Assembly: GCA_017405945.1 (NCBI GenBank)
Contig: JAFQZL010000044.1
Span: 61,535-125,534 of the forward strand
Direction: 5' to 3'
DNA from: Acidaminococcaceae bacterium
GTDB lineage: Bacteria; Bacillota; Negativicutes; Acidaminococcales; Acidaminococcaceae
Length of the DNA: 64,000 nucleotides
The notes under the pieces are model-generated. The model was not told the DNA's origin and did no database searches. It worked only from the letters and a program-made list of their open reading frames with translations. Positions within the stretch are counted from its first letter, which is position 1, and each line of letters begins with the position of its first letter. Both the position numbers and the translations under genes were made by a program. Shown in pieces: positions 49,940-58,238 of this stretch.

Positions 49940-50437
49940 TTACGCATTCCTCTTCCTGATTTTTTCTTCCATTAAGTAAGGTATCAGGCCGCCGCGTTCC
50001 ATGATGCCCACGATATGGGCCGGAATTTTATTGCTTGGATAAGTTTCCCCTGTCGTCCGGTTATAAATCTTTCCTCCCTCAAAATCCACTTCGATGATAT
50101 CGCCTTTGCGGATCTTGTCCGTGTCCGGGCACTCCACGGGAATCATGCCCACGTTGATGCAGTTGCGGTAAAAAATCCGGGCGTAATCCATGGCCACCAG
50201 CACCCGGACGCCCAGTTCCTTCAGCATCAGGGGCGCCGTTTCCCGGCTGGACCCGGAGCCCAGGTTATGTTCGGCCACAAAGATATCGCCGGGCTGATAC
50301 GCCCCGGCAAACTCCGGATCCACGTTCCGCATGGACCAGGCCGCCGCTTCCTTCACGCTCAGCTCGATGGATTCCGGGGGAGCAATGATATCCGTGTTGA
50401 TGTTGTTTCCGTACTTCCATACTTTTCCTTTCACCAT
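49940..50437 (-). CDS. LeuD-family dehydratase small subunit with unusual specificity loop
   Basis: 165 residues. Swivel domain of the aconitase superfamily: GNNINTDII, NLGSGSSRETAPLMLKELG, RIFYRNCINVGMIPV. In leuD and homoaconitase the loop after NTDxI reads YLR or YLV and sets substrate preference; here it reads APPESIEL. The usual FGCGSSRE is LGSGSSRE. So the substrate probably differs from isopropylmalate; 2,3-dimethylmalate or a homolog is possible. The large subunit's last bases supply the ribosome site (AAAGGAG); starts 3 bp after its stop. Confidence 0.88.
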   Translation of the reverse strand: MVKGKVWKYGNNINTDIIAPPESIELSVKEAAAWSMRNVDPEFAGAYQPGDIFVAEHNLGSGSSRETAPLMLKELGVRVLVAMDYARIFYRNCINVGMIPVECPDTDKIRKGDIIEVDFEGGKIYNRTTGETYPSNKIPAHIVGIMERGGLIPYLMEEKIRKRNA

Positions 50438-50440
50438 GGT

Positions 50441-51715
50441 TCATGCTCCTTTCAGAAATTCCCGCGGGTCTGTAATATAACCGGTTACAGCAGAAGCCGC
50501 CGCCGTCAGCGGCGATGCCAGATAGACTCCGGACGATTTGCTGCCCATGCGTCCCAGGAAGTTGCGGTTGGTGGTAGCCACGCAAACCTCGTTGTCCCCG
50601 ATGTTGCCGGAGTGGACGCCCAGGCATGCCCCGCAGGTGGAACACAAGATCGTGCAGCCGGCTTCCGCCAGGGTTTCCAGAATCCCCTCCCGCATGCAGC
50701 GGTTGTAAATGTCGCGGGATGCCGGCGAAACCAGGACGCGGATGCCGGTTGCCACCGTATGGCCCCGCAGCAGGTCCGCCGCCATCTTCAGATCGTAATA
50801 CCGCCCGCCGGTGCAGGAGCCCAGATACACCTGGTCCACCCGGACCCGGTCAATGGCGTCAATGTCAAACACGTTATCCACTTCATGGGGGCAGGCCACC
50901 TGGGGTACCAGTTCCGATGCGTCAAACTGGAGGTCCCCGCAGTACACTGCATCTTCATCCGCATTGAACCGGCTGAAATCTTCCGTGATATTGAAGTTTT
51001 CTTTCAGATACGCTGCCGTCACGTCATCACAGCCGATCAGCCCAGCCTTGGCCCCGGTCTCCACCGCCATATTGGTCAGGCACATGCGCTCGTCCATGTT
51101 CAGCGAGTGAATGGCCTCGCCGCAGTATTCCATGGTTTTATAGGTGGCGCCGGAATGGCCAATCTTCTGAATCGTCTTCAGGGAGATATCCTTCGCCATC
51201 ACACCGGTCCGCAGGGTTTCGTCCCAGCGGATGCGGATGCTTTCCGGAACTTTCAGCCAGATCTCCCCGGTAGCCAGCACGCCGGACATTTCCGTGGACC
51301 CGATGCCGGTGCCGAAACTGCAGAGGGCGCCGTAAGTGGTGCTGTGGGAATCGGTGCCCACCACCAACGTGCCCGGCAGCACATGGCCTTTGTCCATCAT
51401 CACCTGATGGCAGGGGCCCGCGAACTCATAATAGTTGCGGATGCCGTTGGCCGCCGCCCAGTCCCGGGTGTATTTCACGATGTTGGCCTGTTTGATGTTG
51501 GCCGGCGGCGTATAGTGGTCGGAAATGATGACCACCTTCTCCGGGTCCCAGACCGGAACGCCCATCTTTTCCAGATTGTCGGCGATTTCCACCCGGGGCC
51601 CCAGCAGGTCGTCCATCATGGCGCAATCCACTTTCGCCCAGATGATCTCGCCGGCCTGCACGCATTCCCTTCCGGAAGCGTGCGCCAGGATTTTTTCGCT
51701 GATTGTCATGCCCAT
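50441..51715 (-). CDS. LeuC-family dehydratase large subunit
   Basis: 424 residues from ATG 51715 (GGGGGGA 7 bases upstream). Aconitase-type with the [4Fe-4S] ligands in GSCTGGR and CSTCGACLG, plus [21 protein letters not shown] and ISDHYTPP. Carries out stereospecific hydration/dehydration with the small subunit. No leuA or leuB nearby, so leucine synthesis is not implied; citramalate, homoaconitate or dimethylmalate are options. A decayed leuD-like copy lies at 38960. Translationally coupled to the small subunit. Confidence 0.92.
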   Translation of the reverse strand: MGMTISEKILAHASGRECVQAGEIIWAKVDCAMMDDLLGPRVEIADNLEKMGVPVWDPEKVVIISDHYTPPANIKQANIVKYTRDWAAANGIRNYYEFAGPCHQVMMDKGHVLPGTLVVGTDSHSTTYGALCSFGTGIGSTEMSGVLATGEIWLKVPESIRIRWDETLRTGVMAKDISLKTIQKIGHSGATYKTMEYCGEAIHSLNMDERMCLTNMAVETGAKAGLIGCDDVTAAYLKENFNITEDFSRFNADEDAVYCGDLQFDASELVPQVACPHEVDNVFDIDAIDRVRVDQVYLGSCTGGRYYDLKMAADLLRGHTVATGIRVLVSPASRDIYNRCMREGILETLAEAGCTILCSTCGACLGVHSGNIGDNEVCVATTNRNFLGRMGSKSSGVYLASPLTAAASAVTGYITDPREFLKGA

Positions 51716-51769
51716 GGCCAGATCCCCCCTCTGCAAGAATAATAAAAATTCAATTTACTCAAGTACGAG

Positions 51770-52066
51770 TCAGGCGTACTTCACCTGTTGAATCAGCACA
51801 AATTCATCTTCGCGTTTCATTATCTCATTCCGGATATCAATATCACTCTGCAGGTTCAGAAAATAAGCGTCCGATACGCCGAAATAACGCCCCAGCCGTA
51901 TAGATGTATCTGCCGTAATCTTCCGTCTGTCATGCAAAATTTCCAAAATACGGGAAGTGGGAACATGAATATCCATTGCCAGGCGGTAAGCCGAAATCTG
52001 TAACGGATTCATAAATTCTTCCAGAAGGATTTCGCTGATTTTGGGTGTAGAAATCATTTCAGTCAT
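51770..52066 (-). CDS. higA: HigA-type antitoxin (XRE HTH)
   Basis: 98 residues from ATG 52066 (GGAGGAAAC, 7-base spacing). HigA fold: PLQISAYRLAMDIHVPTSRILEILHDRRKITADTSIRLGRYFG, helix-turn-helix of the VapI/HigA group. Neutralises the HigB mRNA interferase and represses the operon. Strong ribosome site, in contrast to higB which has none. Confidence 0.92.
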   Translation of the reverse strand: MTEMISTPKISEILLEEFMNPLQISAYRLAMDIHVPTSRILEILHDRRKITADTSIRLGRYFGVSDAYFLNLQSDIDIRNEIMKREDEFVLIQQVKYA

Positions 52067-52083
52067 AACAGTTTCCTCCATTT

Positions 52084-52365
52084 TTAATGATAATCGACAA
52101 TTTCAACGTTCATAACATCCCTGCCGGAAAGAGAAAAACAAATCCGAAACTGTTCATTGATACGGATGCTGTATTGCCCTTCCCGTTCTCCATGCAGCAA
52201 TTCCAAATGATTTGCCGGTGGTACTCTTAAATCCTCCAGACTTTCGGCATTGTCAATCATAATCAGTTTGCGTAACGCAATTTTCTGAATTGCATGCGGT
52301 AACTTTTTGGAAAATTGTTGATGATAAACTTTTTCTGTTTCTTTATCAGCAAATGATTTTATCAT
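52084..52365 (-). CDS. higB: HigB-type toxin (mRNA interferase, RelE superfamily)
   Basis: 93 residues. IKSFADKETEKVYHQQFSKKLP, KLIMIDNAESLEDLRVPPANHLELLHGEREGQYSIRINEQFRICFSL match HigB closely. Cleaves mRNA at the ribosome. First gene; higA follows after 17 bp. No Shine-Dalgarno precedes the ATG: it lies at the predicted transcription start of a consensus promoter, so the message should be leaderless. Confidence 0.93.
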   Translation of the reverse strand: MIKSFADKETEKVYHQQFSKKLPHAIQKIALRKLIMIDNAESLEDLRVPPANHLELLHGEREGQYSIRINEQFRICFSLSGRDVMNVEIVDYH

Positions 52366-52371
52366 GGTTTT

Positions 52372-52400
52372 ATTATATCTGTTTTGCGTATATATGTCAA
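52372..52400 (-). promoter_or_regulatory. Consensus sigma-70 promoter of higBA
   Basis: Minus-strand TTGACA (52395-52400), 17-bp spacer, TATAAT (52372-52377), perfect on all counts. Seven bases to the ATG. Confidence 0.9.
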
Positions 52401-52471
52401 TCAGATATGTTTTGCTGAAAAGAAAAACGGAGCATTCGTATGGAATGCTCCGTAAAATAGTCAGCCCTTTT

Positions 52472-53236
52472 TTAATTGACCCGGGAATCAGTTGCCGCCT
52501 TTTTAACCAGTTTCCACTTCTGGTCTATCTCTCTTTTTGTAATGTCCGTTGCGATTGCCTCATAACCTCTTTCGTCAAAAATCCGTTTCGCGGTATCAAT
52601 CAGTTCCGCTGCGGTATCCAGGTAGAGAGAGCCTAACCGGTAGCAGGCCCGCCAGTAATAATCATCCATTTCGTAATAGGGAGACCGGTCCGTCGCAATG
52701 CCGGTATAATAGTCCCACGCCTTTTGCACATCCTGTTCCACATAAAGACCCTGCCGGTACATTTCGCCCAAGGCGTACCTGGTGCAGAAGGATTTGTTGC
52801 CGTCGTCTTTGGTAAAATACGCATATGCTTTTTCATAATCTGCGGGGACTTCGGTGCCGTTAAAATAGATCATGCCTATGCATTCATTGCCGAATTTTGT
52901 CCCCGCCTTAGCTGCTTTTTTATACCAGTGGATTGCCTTTTTTATATCTTTCTTTACGCCGGTCCCTTTTGCATACGCGTCACCCATAAAAATGCACTTG
53001 TATTTATAGCGTTTAATCTTTGCGAGCTTTTTTATGTACGTCAGCTGGCGTTGCAGCATTTCGTCATCCGGATCCTCTCCCGCAAGCCCGTTGTAATTAA
53101 TGGTCTGCACCGCGTCATACATGGCTTTGACATTTCCGGAGTCAGCCTTCTTCAACAGCTTGCGGAAATCACAGGGTTTGTCATTTTTATAGTTTTTAAC
53201 TTCCGCCTGTTGTTCCAGTATCTCTTTTAATTTCAT
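52472..53236 (-). CDS. Sel1-repeat protein
   Basis: 254 residues. Sel1-like repeats: GDAYAKGTGVKKDIKKAIHWYKKAAKAG, GMIYFNGTEVPADYEKAYAYFTK, GEMYRQGLYVEQDVQKAWDYYT. Alpha-helical scaffold for protein-protein contacts, cytoplasmic. AGGAGG before ATG. Target not evident from neighbours. Confidence 0.85.
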   Translation of the reverse strand: MKLKEILEQQAEVKNYKNDKPCDFRKLLKKADSGNVKAMYDAVQTINYNGLAGEDPDDEMLQRQLTYIKKLAKIKRYKYKCIFMGDAYAKGTGVKKDIKKAIHWYKKAAKAGTKFGNECIGMIYFNGTEVPADYEKAYAYFTKDDGNKSFCTRYALGEMYRQGLYVEQDVQKAWDYYTGIATDRSPYYEMDDYYWRACYRLGSLYLDTAAELIDTAKRIFDERGYEAIATDITKREIDQKWKLVKKAATDSRVN

Positions 53237-53291
53237 TATGTGCCTCCTGCTTTTCTGTAAATCCTACGCCAACAGTTGCCTCGTTTTCTCA

Positions 53292-54161
53292 TTATGGCCT
53301 GCGTATCATCGGGGCAATAAATTTTTTCCACCGTCTGAGCACGTCTTTCAACGGTTCATCCAGATAGGAATACGCCTGATCTTTAATGTCCTTAGGAATG
53401 CCGTAGGCCGCCTCGGCTATACTGCCGGTGATGGCCGCCAGCGTATCGCTGTCACCGCCAAGGGATATCGCGTTCCGTATGGCGTCTTCAAAACCGGTGC
53501 TTTCCAAAAACGCAGTGATGGCCTGCGGCACTGTATCCTGGCAGGTCTCATTGAACCGGTATGTCGGACGGATCTCATCCAGTGTCCGTGACAGGTCGTA
53601 GCCGAATTCCCTCTCAATGTGTTCCCGGATGCGCTTTTTACACTCTGCCGGATTGTCATTGATGGGTTCCTCGTAGTCGCAGGCCCAGCCGCCAAAGTAA
53701 AAACGGCACAGGAAGATGGCGTCGGCAGTTGCCAGCGCCCCTTTGATTCCCTCCGGATGGTTATGGGTGACCGCCGCAGACAATTCCGCCATGTTCCTGC
53801 CAACGTACGGAGCCAGGCCCGTCCTGCCGTAAAATCCGCAGTTCATTATCCAGCTGCAGGGAGAGACACGCATGGCCGAACCGTTGCCAAAGCTGTTGTA
53901 AGGTTCCCTGTCATCGTTGAACAGCCAGCCTGCGAACCGGATCCCATACCCGGCGTCCGGGTACATCCTGCCGTATTTTTTCATGGCATCGATGAAATCG
54001 TCTTTCTTTCCGCCATTCATGACCGCTTCCGCAACCGCGCAGGTCATCACGGTATCATCCGTGAAAAAACAGTCCTTCCGGAATAAAGGGAAATCTTTTG
54101 TTTTAATGTTGTTCCATTCGTATACGGAACCGACGATATCGCCAACAATTGCTCCCAGCAT
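53292..54161 (-). CDS. ADP-ribosylglycohydrolase family protein (paralogue A)
   Basis: 289 residues from ATG 54161 (GGGGAGG 6 bases upstream, same start as paralogue B). ARH/DraG fold: MLGAIVGDIVGS, metal-binding TDDT near residue 34, GNGSAMRVSP, and the C-terminal GGDSDTLAAITGS with the second aspartates. Removes ADP-ribose from target proteins or hydrolyses O-acetyl-ADP-ribose. Second copy at 57021; both face the same way. Confidence 0.93.
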   Translation of the reverse strand: MLGAIVGDIVGSVYEWNNIKTKDFPLFRKDCFFTDDTVMTCAVAEAVMNGGKKDDFIDAMKKYGRMYPDAGYGIRFAGWLFNDDREPYNSFGNGSAMRVSPCSWIMNCGFYGRTGLAPYVGRNMAELSAAVTHNHPEGIKGALATADAIFLCRFYFGGWACDYEEPINDNPAECKKRIREHIEREFGYDLSRTLDEIRPTYRFNETCQDTVPQAITAFLESTGFEDAIRNAISLGGDSDTLAAITGSIAEAAYGIPKDIKDQAYSYLDEPLKDVLRRWKKFIAPMIRRP

Positions 54162-54190
54162 CTGCATCCTCCCCTTTTCACGAACATGAA

Positions 54191-54631
54191 CTACCGGAAT
54201 GAATTTCCCTCCAGTAATGCCATCGCCTTTTTATATTTTTCTAACCGTTCTCTTGTTTCGTCATCAACCTCGCCAATCCGGGATAAATCGGAATTGTGTG
54301 CCAGGTCAGCCAGTTTTACCGCTCTCGCGATGGGGTTGTCTTTGAGCTTCGCAACGTAATCCAGATACGGTACGTCATCTTCGTGGGTCATCAGCGCCAC
54401 TGCTTCCAGAATTTCTTTTCCGAAACCTTCGGCAGCAATATCTTCCAGCGTGTAATCCGTGTCTTCCACCACGTCATGCAGCAACGCAACGATTGTAGTC
54501 GCTTCATCTTTCATTTGTTCCGCCACATGAGCAGGATGAAAAACATAAGGCAGTCCGCTCTTATCCACCTGGCCCTTGTGTGCTTCATAGCAAAGTTTCA
54601 TGGCTTTTTTGGTTTTGTCTGTATAAATCAT
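54191..54631 (-). CDS. HD-domain protein, RelA/SpoT hydrolase-like
   Basis: 146 residues from ATG 54631 (AGGAGGCAT upstream; the longer frame has no ribosome site). HD motif: GLPYVFHPAHVAEQM and the ALLHDVVEDTDYTLEDIA signature, then KLADLAHNSD. Similar to MESH1-type stand-alone (p)ppGpp or NADPH hydrolases. 29 bp ahead of the ARH gene, likely cotranscribed. Substrate inferred from family only. Confidence 0.88.
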   Translation of the reverse strand: MIYTDKTKKAMKLCYEAHKGQVDKSGLPYVFHPAHVAEQMKDEATTIVALLHDVVEDTDYTLEDIAAEGFGKEILEAVALMTHEDDVPYLDYVAKLKDNPIARAVKLADLAHNSDLSRIGEVDDETRERLEKYKKAMALLEGNSFR

Positions 54632-54703
54632 TGGTATGCCTCCTGTATTCCAGCATAAAACTATATTTTCTGATTTGTTCATGAGGTTATTTTTAAACCG
54701 GGA

Positions 54704-55036
54704 TTAAACATACGAATCAAATCTTGCTTCAATCCCGTGACTTGCGCAAAATGATCTGATGCCGCTGAAAGCACCTGCTCCATGAAATCTTTTCTGCAGT
54801 ACATCCAGCGGATCTTCATCCGGACTGTTTGCGCAAATCAGTTTAAAAAACTTTTCAGCAGACGCGGGAGGAAGTGTCAGCCAGTATTCGTAATCACTGT
54901 CTCCCCAAAAATCTTCCGCTGCTTTACCGATATCCTGCCCCGAAATCGTGAGTTCACCGTCATGCAGTGATGCGTCAACGTAAATAGAAACATAAGAACC
55001 TTTCTGTGCACATAACGAAATCTCCTGTTTGCTCAT
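54704..55036 (-). CDS. Hypothetical protein
   Basis: 110 residues. Begins with beta strands (VSIYVDASLHDGELTISGQDI), then a helical region (ASAEKFFKLICANSPDEDPLDVLQKRF), ending with RSFCASHGIEARFDSYV. GGGAGGGG upstream of ATG. No known family; it sits between HD and DUF6508 genes in a plausible operon. Confidence 0.7.
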   Translation of the reverse strand: MSKQEISLCAQKGSYVSIYVDASLHDGELTISGQDIGKAAEDFWGDSDYEYWLTLPPASAEKFFKLICANSPDEDPLDVLQKRFHGAGAFSGIRSFCASHGIEARFDSYV

Positions 55037-55099
55037 GGATTCCCCTCCCCTCCATCACACACATAAAACAATCTTTCATTTCGCCGTTTGTTCAGGGCT

Positions 55100-55456
55100 T
55101 TACGATTTGGTAATCTCATGCAGCCTCGCGCTTAATGCTTCCAGCGTTCCGTCGTTCAACGCGTCTTCTATCGTTCCGTCACAGAACCGTTCTGCCCGGA
55201 TCAGAAATGTCATCCGGGTCAGGATTTCATCCCGGGTCAGTTCCGGAACCGGTTTTCCCTTGATTTTCTCCATATTCTCAAAATAATTTTTATCCGTCAG
55301 GTCCAGATCATACATCGCTTGAATCCAATCAGTGACTGCTTGTGAATATATCGGAAAGGGAAACTGTGATGTGCCGTCCGGCTGCAACCCGCCTCCCCAC
55401 GGGCTGCACTGTGTTTTTATCATGGGCAGTTTCCGGCATTTTTCATTGATATCCAA
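55100..55456 (-). CDS. DUF6508-like protein
   Basis: 118 residues counted from TTG 55456 (GGAGG, 8-base spacing); a GTG at 55465 overlaps the ribosome site. Contains FPFPIYSQAVTDWIQAMYD and MTFLIRAERFCDGTIEDALNDG, the recognisable core of DUF6508. Function of the family unknown. Same-strand set with HD and ARH genes. Confidence 0.7.
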   Translation of the reverse strand: MDINEKCRKLPMIKTQCSPWGGGLQPDGTSQFPFPIYSQAVTDWIQAMYDLDLTDKNYFENMEKIKGKPVPELTRDEILTRMTFLIRAERFCDGTIEDALNDGTLEALSARLHEITKS

Positions 55457-55527
55457 TTCCGTCACCTCCGCTTTGGCATCTGTTTAATTCCGGTTGTTTT
55501 ACGGTTTAAGCACATTATTCTCTCTAC

Positions 55528-55675
55528 CTTAATTATATAAGATATACGATTAAAGCGGTCGCCCGAAAAGCGACAATTCACGTATATCGCCGTCATGGTT
55601 TCGCCGTCGTTCACCATATAAATTTTACCATATTTATATGTCCGTTTGTCTGGACTTGGAGGGATGCTGCAAGTC
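55528..55675 (+). repeat. Interspersed two-module hairpin repeat, copy 4
   Basis: GTCGC-CCGAAAA-GCGAC hairpin, diverged middle, ATTTTACCATATTTATATGTCCGTTTGTCTGGACTTGG and GCTGCAA. Middle part is longer than in copies 1-3. No gene in 55528-55812 apart from a terminator. Confidence 0.7.
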
Positions 55676-55735
55676 ACTGTTCAAGCGGGATCCGGACGAT
55701 AACTGTTAAACCGGAAGTATGGGCGCAGATTAAAT

Positions 55736-55769
55736 CAGCGCGGTCTGCATTTATTTGCAAACCGCGCTG
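55736..55769 (-). terminator. GCGCGG-family terminator
   Basis: CAGCGCGGT (55736-55744)/ACCGCGCTG (55761-55769), followed on the plus strand by TTATTTTTT; lies beyond the XRE gene's stop. Confidence 0.7.
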
Positions 55770-55812
55770 TGTGTGTTATTTTTTCTGTTTTTTCTTTTTC
55801 TTTTAAAAACGA

Positions 55813-56043
55813 CTATCTGACATCGGGAATCAGGCCGGCTACACTTACTTCCAGTGTTTCAGCAATACCCATCAACAGCATAAGACTGGGCGTTTGTTTC
55901 CCGGTTTCAATACGGCTGAGATATTGATAAGATACACCGACCCTGTCGGCCAGTTCCGACTGGTTCATACCGGAAATAGTGCGATAGTATTTAACCTTTG
56001 CGCCTATAAGACGGGTTTGTTTCCTTAACATCCCTTTTGTCAT
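55813..56043 (-). CDS. XRE-family transcriptional regulator
   Basis: 76 residues, a stand-alone helix-turn-helix: KVKYYRTISGMNQSELADRVGVSYQYLSRIETGKQTPSLMLLMGIAETL. Minimal Cro/CI-type repressor without a ligand domain. GGAGTG 7 bases before the ATG. Targets unknown; neighbour AAA ATPase is 161 bp upstream on the same strand. Confidence 0.9.
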   Translation of the reverse strand: MTKGMLRKQTRLIGAKVKYYRTISGMNQSELADRVGVSYQYLSRIETGKQTPSLMLLMGIAETLEVSVAGLIPDVR

Positions 56044-56203
56044 TGTTTTTCACTCCTTAATAAAAAATCTTTATTTGCCGTACCGGCAATAAACTGCCGG
56101 TGCAACGAAGCTGTCTCATATGATAGCACTTACAATAAGAATTTGCAATACTTATTTTTTAATTTTCACCCTATTTTTTCGTAAAATCTTTATCGGCCCT
56201 GTA

Positions 56204-56938
56204 TCAGGACTCCAGCAACCGTTTCAATACCTGTTCCCTGTGATTGATGAACATCTCCGATATACGGTAGCTCTCCGTGTCCTCATATTCGATTTTGTGC
56301 AGGCTGCCGTTATCAAAGCTTAAAATTGCCGCCCCGGGCAGCGTCAGCAATACCGGCGAATGGGTCACGATAAAAAACTGCGAATTGTCCCGGGCGCTTT
56401 CCGCGATTTTCAGGAGCAGGGTCATCTGGCGCTGGGGCGACAAGGCCGCTTCCGGTTCATCGAGGAAGAAGAGGCCGTTCGATTTAAAGTATTCGTTGAT
56501 AATGGTAAGAAAGCTTTCGCCGTGGGATTTTTTGTGCAGGTTCAGGGGAACGCCGCCCGGCATTTTTCCGTACTCGTCTTCTTTTGTCGCCACGTTATAA
56601 AAACTTTCCGCCCGGAGAAAGTAACCGCAATGTACTTTCTTAAAACTTTTGGACAGGGTGACCGCGTCCCATAACTCGCTGTGGGAATCGTAGGTGGAAA
56701 AACTGTAATTGACAGTCCCGCCCTCCGGGTTGAAACCGTACGCCACCGCCATCGCTTCCAATAATGTTGACTTGCCGGTGCCGTTTTCCCCCACGAAAAA
56801 AGTAATGGGGGAATGAAACGCCAGGCGGTTTATGCCGGCAATGGTTTTGATGCTGCGCAGGTAGCTGCCGGGGGCAATGGCGTCCCAGTCTATCTTCAGT
56901 TCCTTAACAAACAGATCTTTTTTCTTTAACGCTGACAT
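56204..56938 (-). CDS. ABC-type AAA ATPase (RecF/YbjD-like single-domain)
   Basis: 244 residues. Walker A VGENGTGKST near residue 49, signature region LHKKSHGES, Walker B GLFFLDEPEAALSP, then FFIVTHSPVLL. Family of small predicted ATPases (PF13304-like). No nuclease domain attached. GGAGGAG before ATG. Role unknown; may assist the ARH/HD cassette downstream. Confidence 0.88.
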   Translation of the reverse strand: MSALKKKDLFVKELKIDWDAIAPGSYLRSIKTIAGINRLAFHSPITFFVGENGTGKSTLLEAMAVAYGFNPEGGTVNYSFSTYDSHSELWDAVTLSKSFKKVHCGYFLRAESFYNVATKEDEYGKMPGGVPLNLHKKSHGESFLTIINEYFKSNGLFFLDEPEAALSPQRQMTLLLKIAESARDNSQFFIVTHSPVLLTLPGAAILSFDNGSLHKIEYEDTESYRISEMFINHREQVLKRLLES

Positions 56939-57020
56939 CGTACTCCTCCGCTGAAAGGATTTGTTTCGAGTTGCAAAACAGGTTTTCTTCTTATTTATGT
57001 GTTATTAATTATGTCTCCAA

Positions 57021-57821
57021 TTATATCTCTTTTTTCTGCCCGAATTTCTTTTCAAATTTTTCCGCTATTATAAGTAGATTGTCGTCCAAAAACGCCAGCG
57101 CCCGTTCCATGATAGCGGACGGTATGCCGTAATACGCTTCGGCCATGCTGCCTGTAATGGCCGCGATGGTATCGCTGTCCCCGCCGATGGAAACAGCGTT
57201 GCGGACGGCATCTTCAAAACCGGTGGATTCGAAAAAGGCTTCGAAGGCCTGGGGCACGCTGCCCTGACAGGTCACGTCAAACGTATAGGTGGGGCGGATC
57301 TGATCTAATGTAAAATTAATTTTATAATATTTTTTCTCGATGTGCTCTCTGATTTCGGCCAGCTTTTTGCCGCTTCTCGCCATAAAGATTGCCACCGTCA
57401 CCGCTTCGGCCGCTTTCATTCCTTCACGGTGGTTGTGGGTGACTTTTGTGACCGCCTTAGCCAAAGCGATGGCCTCTTCCATCGTTCCGGCCGCAAAACC
57501 GCAGGGGCTTACCCGCATGGCCGCGCCGTTGCCGAAACTGTGATAGGGTTTCGGGTTTTCTTCAAAAAGCCAGTCGTAAAACCGTGTGCCATATCCGGCC
57601 ATCGGATATAAACGCCCTAACATTTGCATATTCTTTATGACTTTGTCTTCTATATCTGCATAATCCCCGTTGCATTCAAGAATCGTTTTGGCGATTGCCA
57701 GCGTCATGATACTGTCGTCTGTCGGGAAGCATTCTTCGTTGAGCAGTTCGAAATTTTTAGTTTTTATATTGTCCCACTCAAACCGGGAGCCGGACATATC
57801 ACCGATAATTGCGCCTAACAT
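57021..57821 (-). CDS. ADP-ribosylglycohydrolase family protein (paralogue B)
   Basis: 266 residues, complete ARH: MLGAIIGDMSGSRFEWDN, TDDS at about 32-35, GNGAAMRVSP, and GGDSDTIAAITGSMAEAYYG. TDDS replaces the TDDT of paralogue A, still usable for Mg2+ binding. AGGAGG 7 bases before ATG. The gap to 58238 holds a repeat and a promoter. Confidence 0.93.
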   Translation of the reverse strand: MLGAIIGDMSGSRFEWDNIKTKNFELLNEECFPTDDSIMTLAIAKTILECNGDYADIEDKVIKNMQMLGRLYPMAGYGTRFYDWLFEENPKPYHSFGNGAAMRVSPCGFAAGTMEEAIALAKAVTKVTHNHREGMKAAEAVTVAIFMARSGKKLAEIREHIEKKYYKINFTLDQIRPTYTFDVTCQGSVPQAFEAFFESTGFEDAVRNAVSIGGDSDTIAAITGSMAEAYYGIPSAIMERALAFLDDNLLIIAEKFEKKFGQKKEI

Positions 57822-57879
57822 CGTATATTCCTCCTTATTATCTGCAAACTGATTTATAAGTATTTATTTCCAATATTAT

Positions 57880-58080
57880 TTTAGTAGATTTTGCAAAAAT
57901 TGTGGTCGCGTCCCGGGCGACAAATTTCTGCGGTTTCAGGTAAGCCGGATACAGTATTACGATTGCAATTAACTGTTTTGTTGCAATAACTTTTTCATTT
58001 AAAGTATTTAACTGTTCTGCCAGATTAATTTTATCACACTTATATGTACATTTGTACGGACCTGGAAAAACGTTGCAGGC
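57880..58080 (+). repeat. Interspersed two-module repeat, copy 5, split by an insert
   Basis: Module A (GTCGCGTCCCGGGCGACAAA) at about 57903-57925 and module B (TGTACATTTGTACGGACCTGG...GTTGCAGG) at about 58045-58080 are ~120 bp apart, with extra unrelated sequence between. Remaining 417-bp gap (57822-58238) has only the promoter. Confidence 0.6.
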
Positions 58081-58193
58081 ACTGTCAGGAAATAGATTTT
58101 TAAAAGTACGGATACCGGATTTAAGTCATTCAGTTCTGAATCAAACAACACAGGAAATCTTCCCGCTAAAATTTAAGCTTCGCAATATAATTA

Positions 58194-58202
58194 TGATATA
58201 AT
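58194..58202 (+). promoter_or_regulatory. Extended -10 promoter
   Basis: TGATATAAT (TGn plus TATAAT at 58197-58202), 37 bp upstream of the ferredoxin-like gene; -35 weak. Confidence 0.55.
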
Positions 58203-58238
58203 TAAGAAAAATAATTATAAAAGAGGAGGATTTCCATC

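Noticed and set aside
55462..55677. 71-codon minus-strand frame
   Set aside because: Lies entirely within the interspersed repeat copy 4, no ribosome site, no family.
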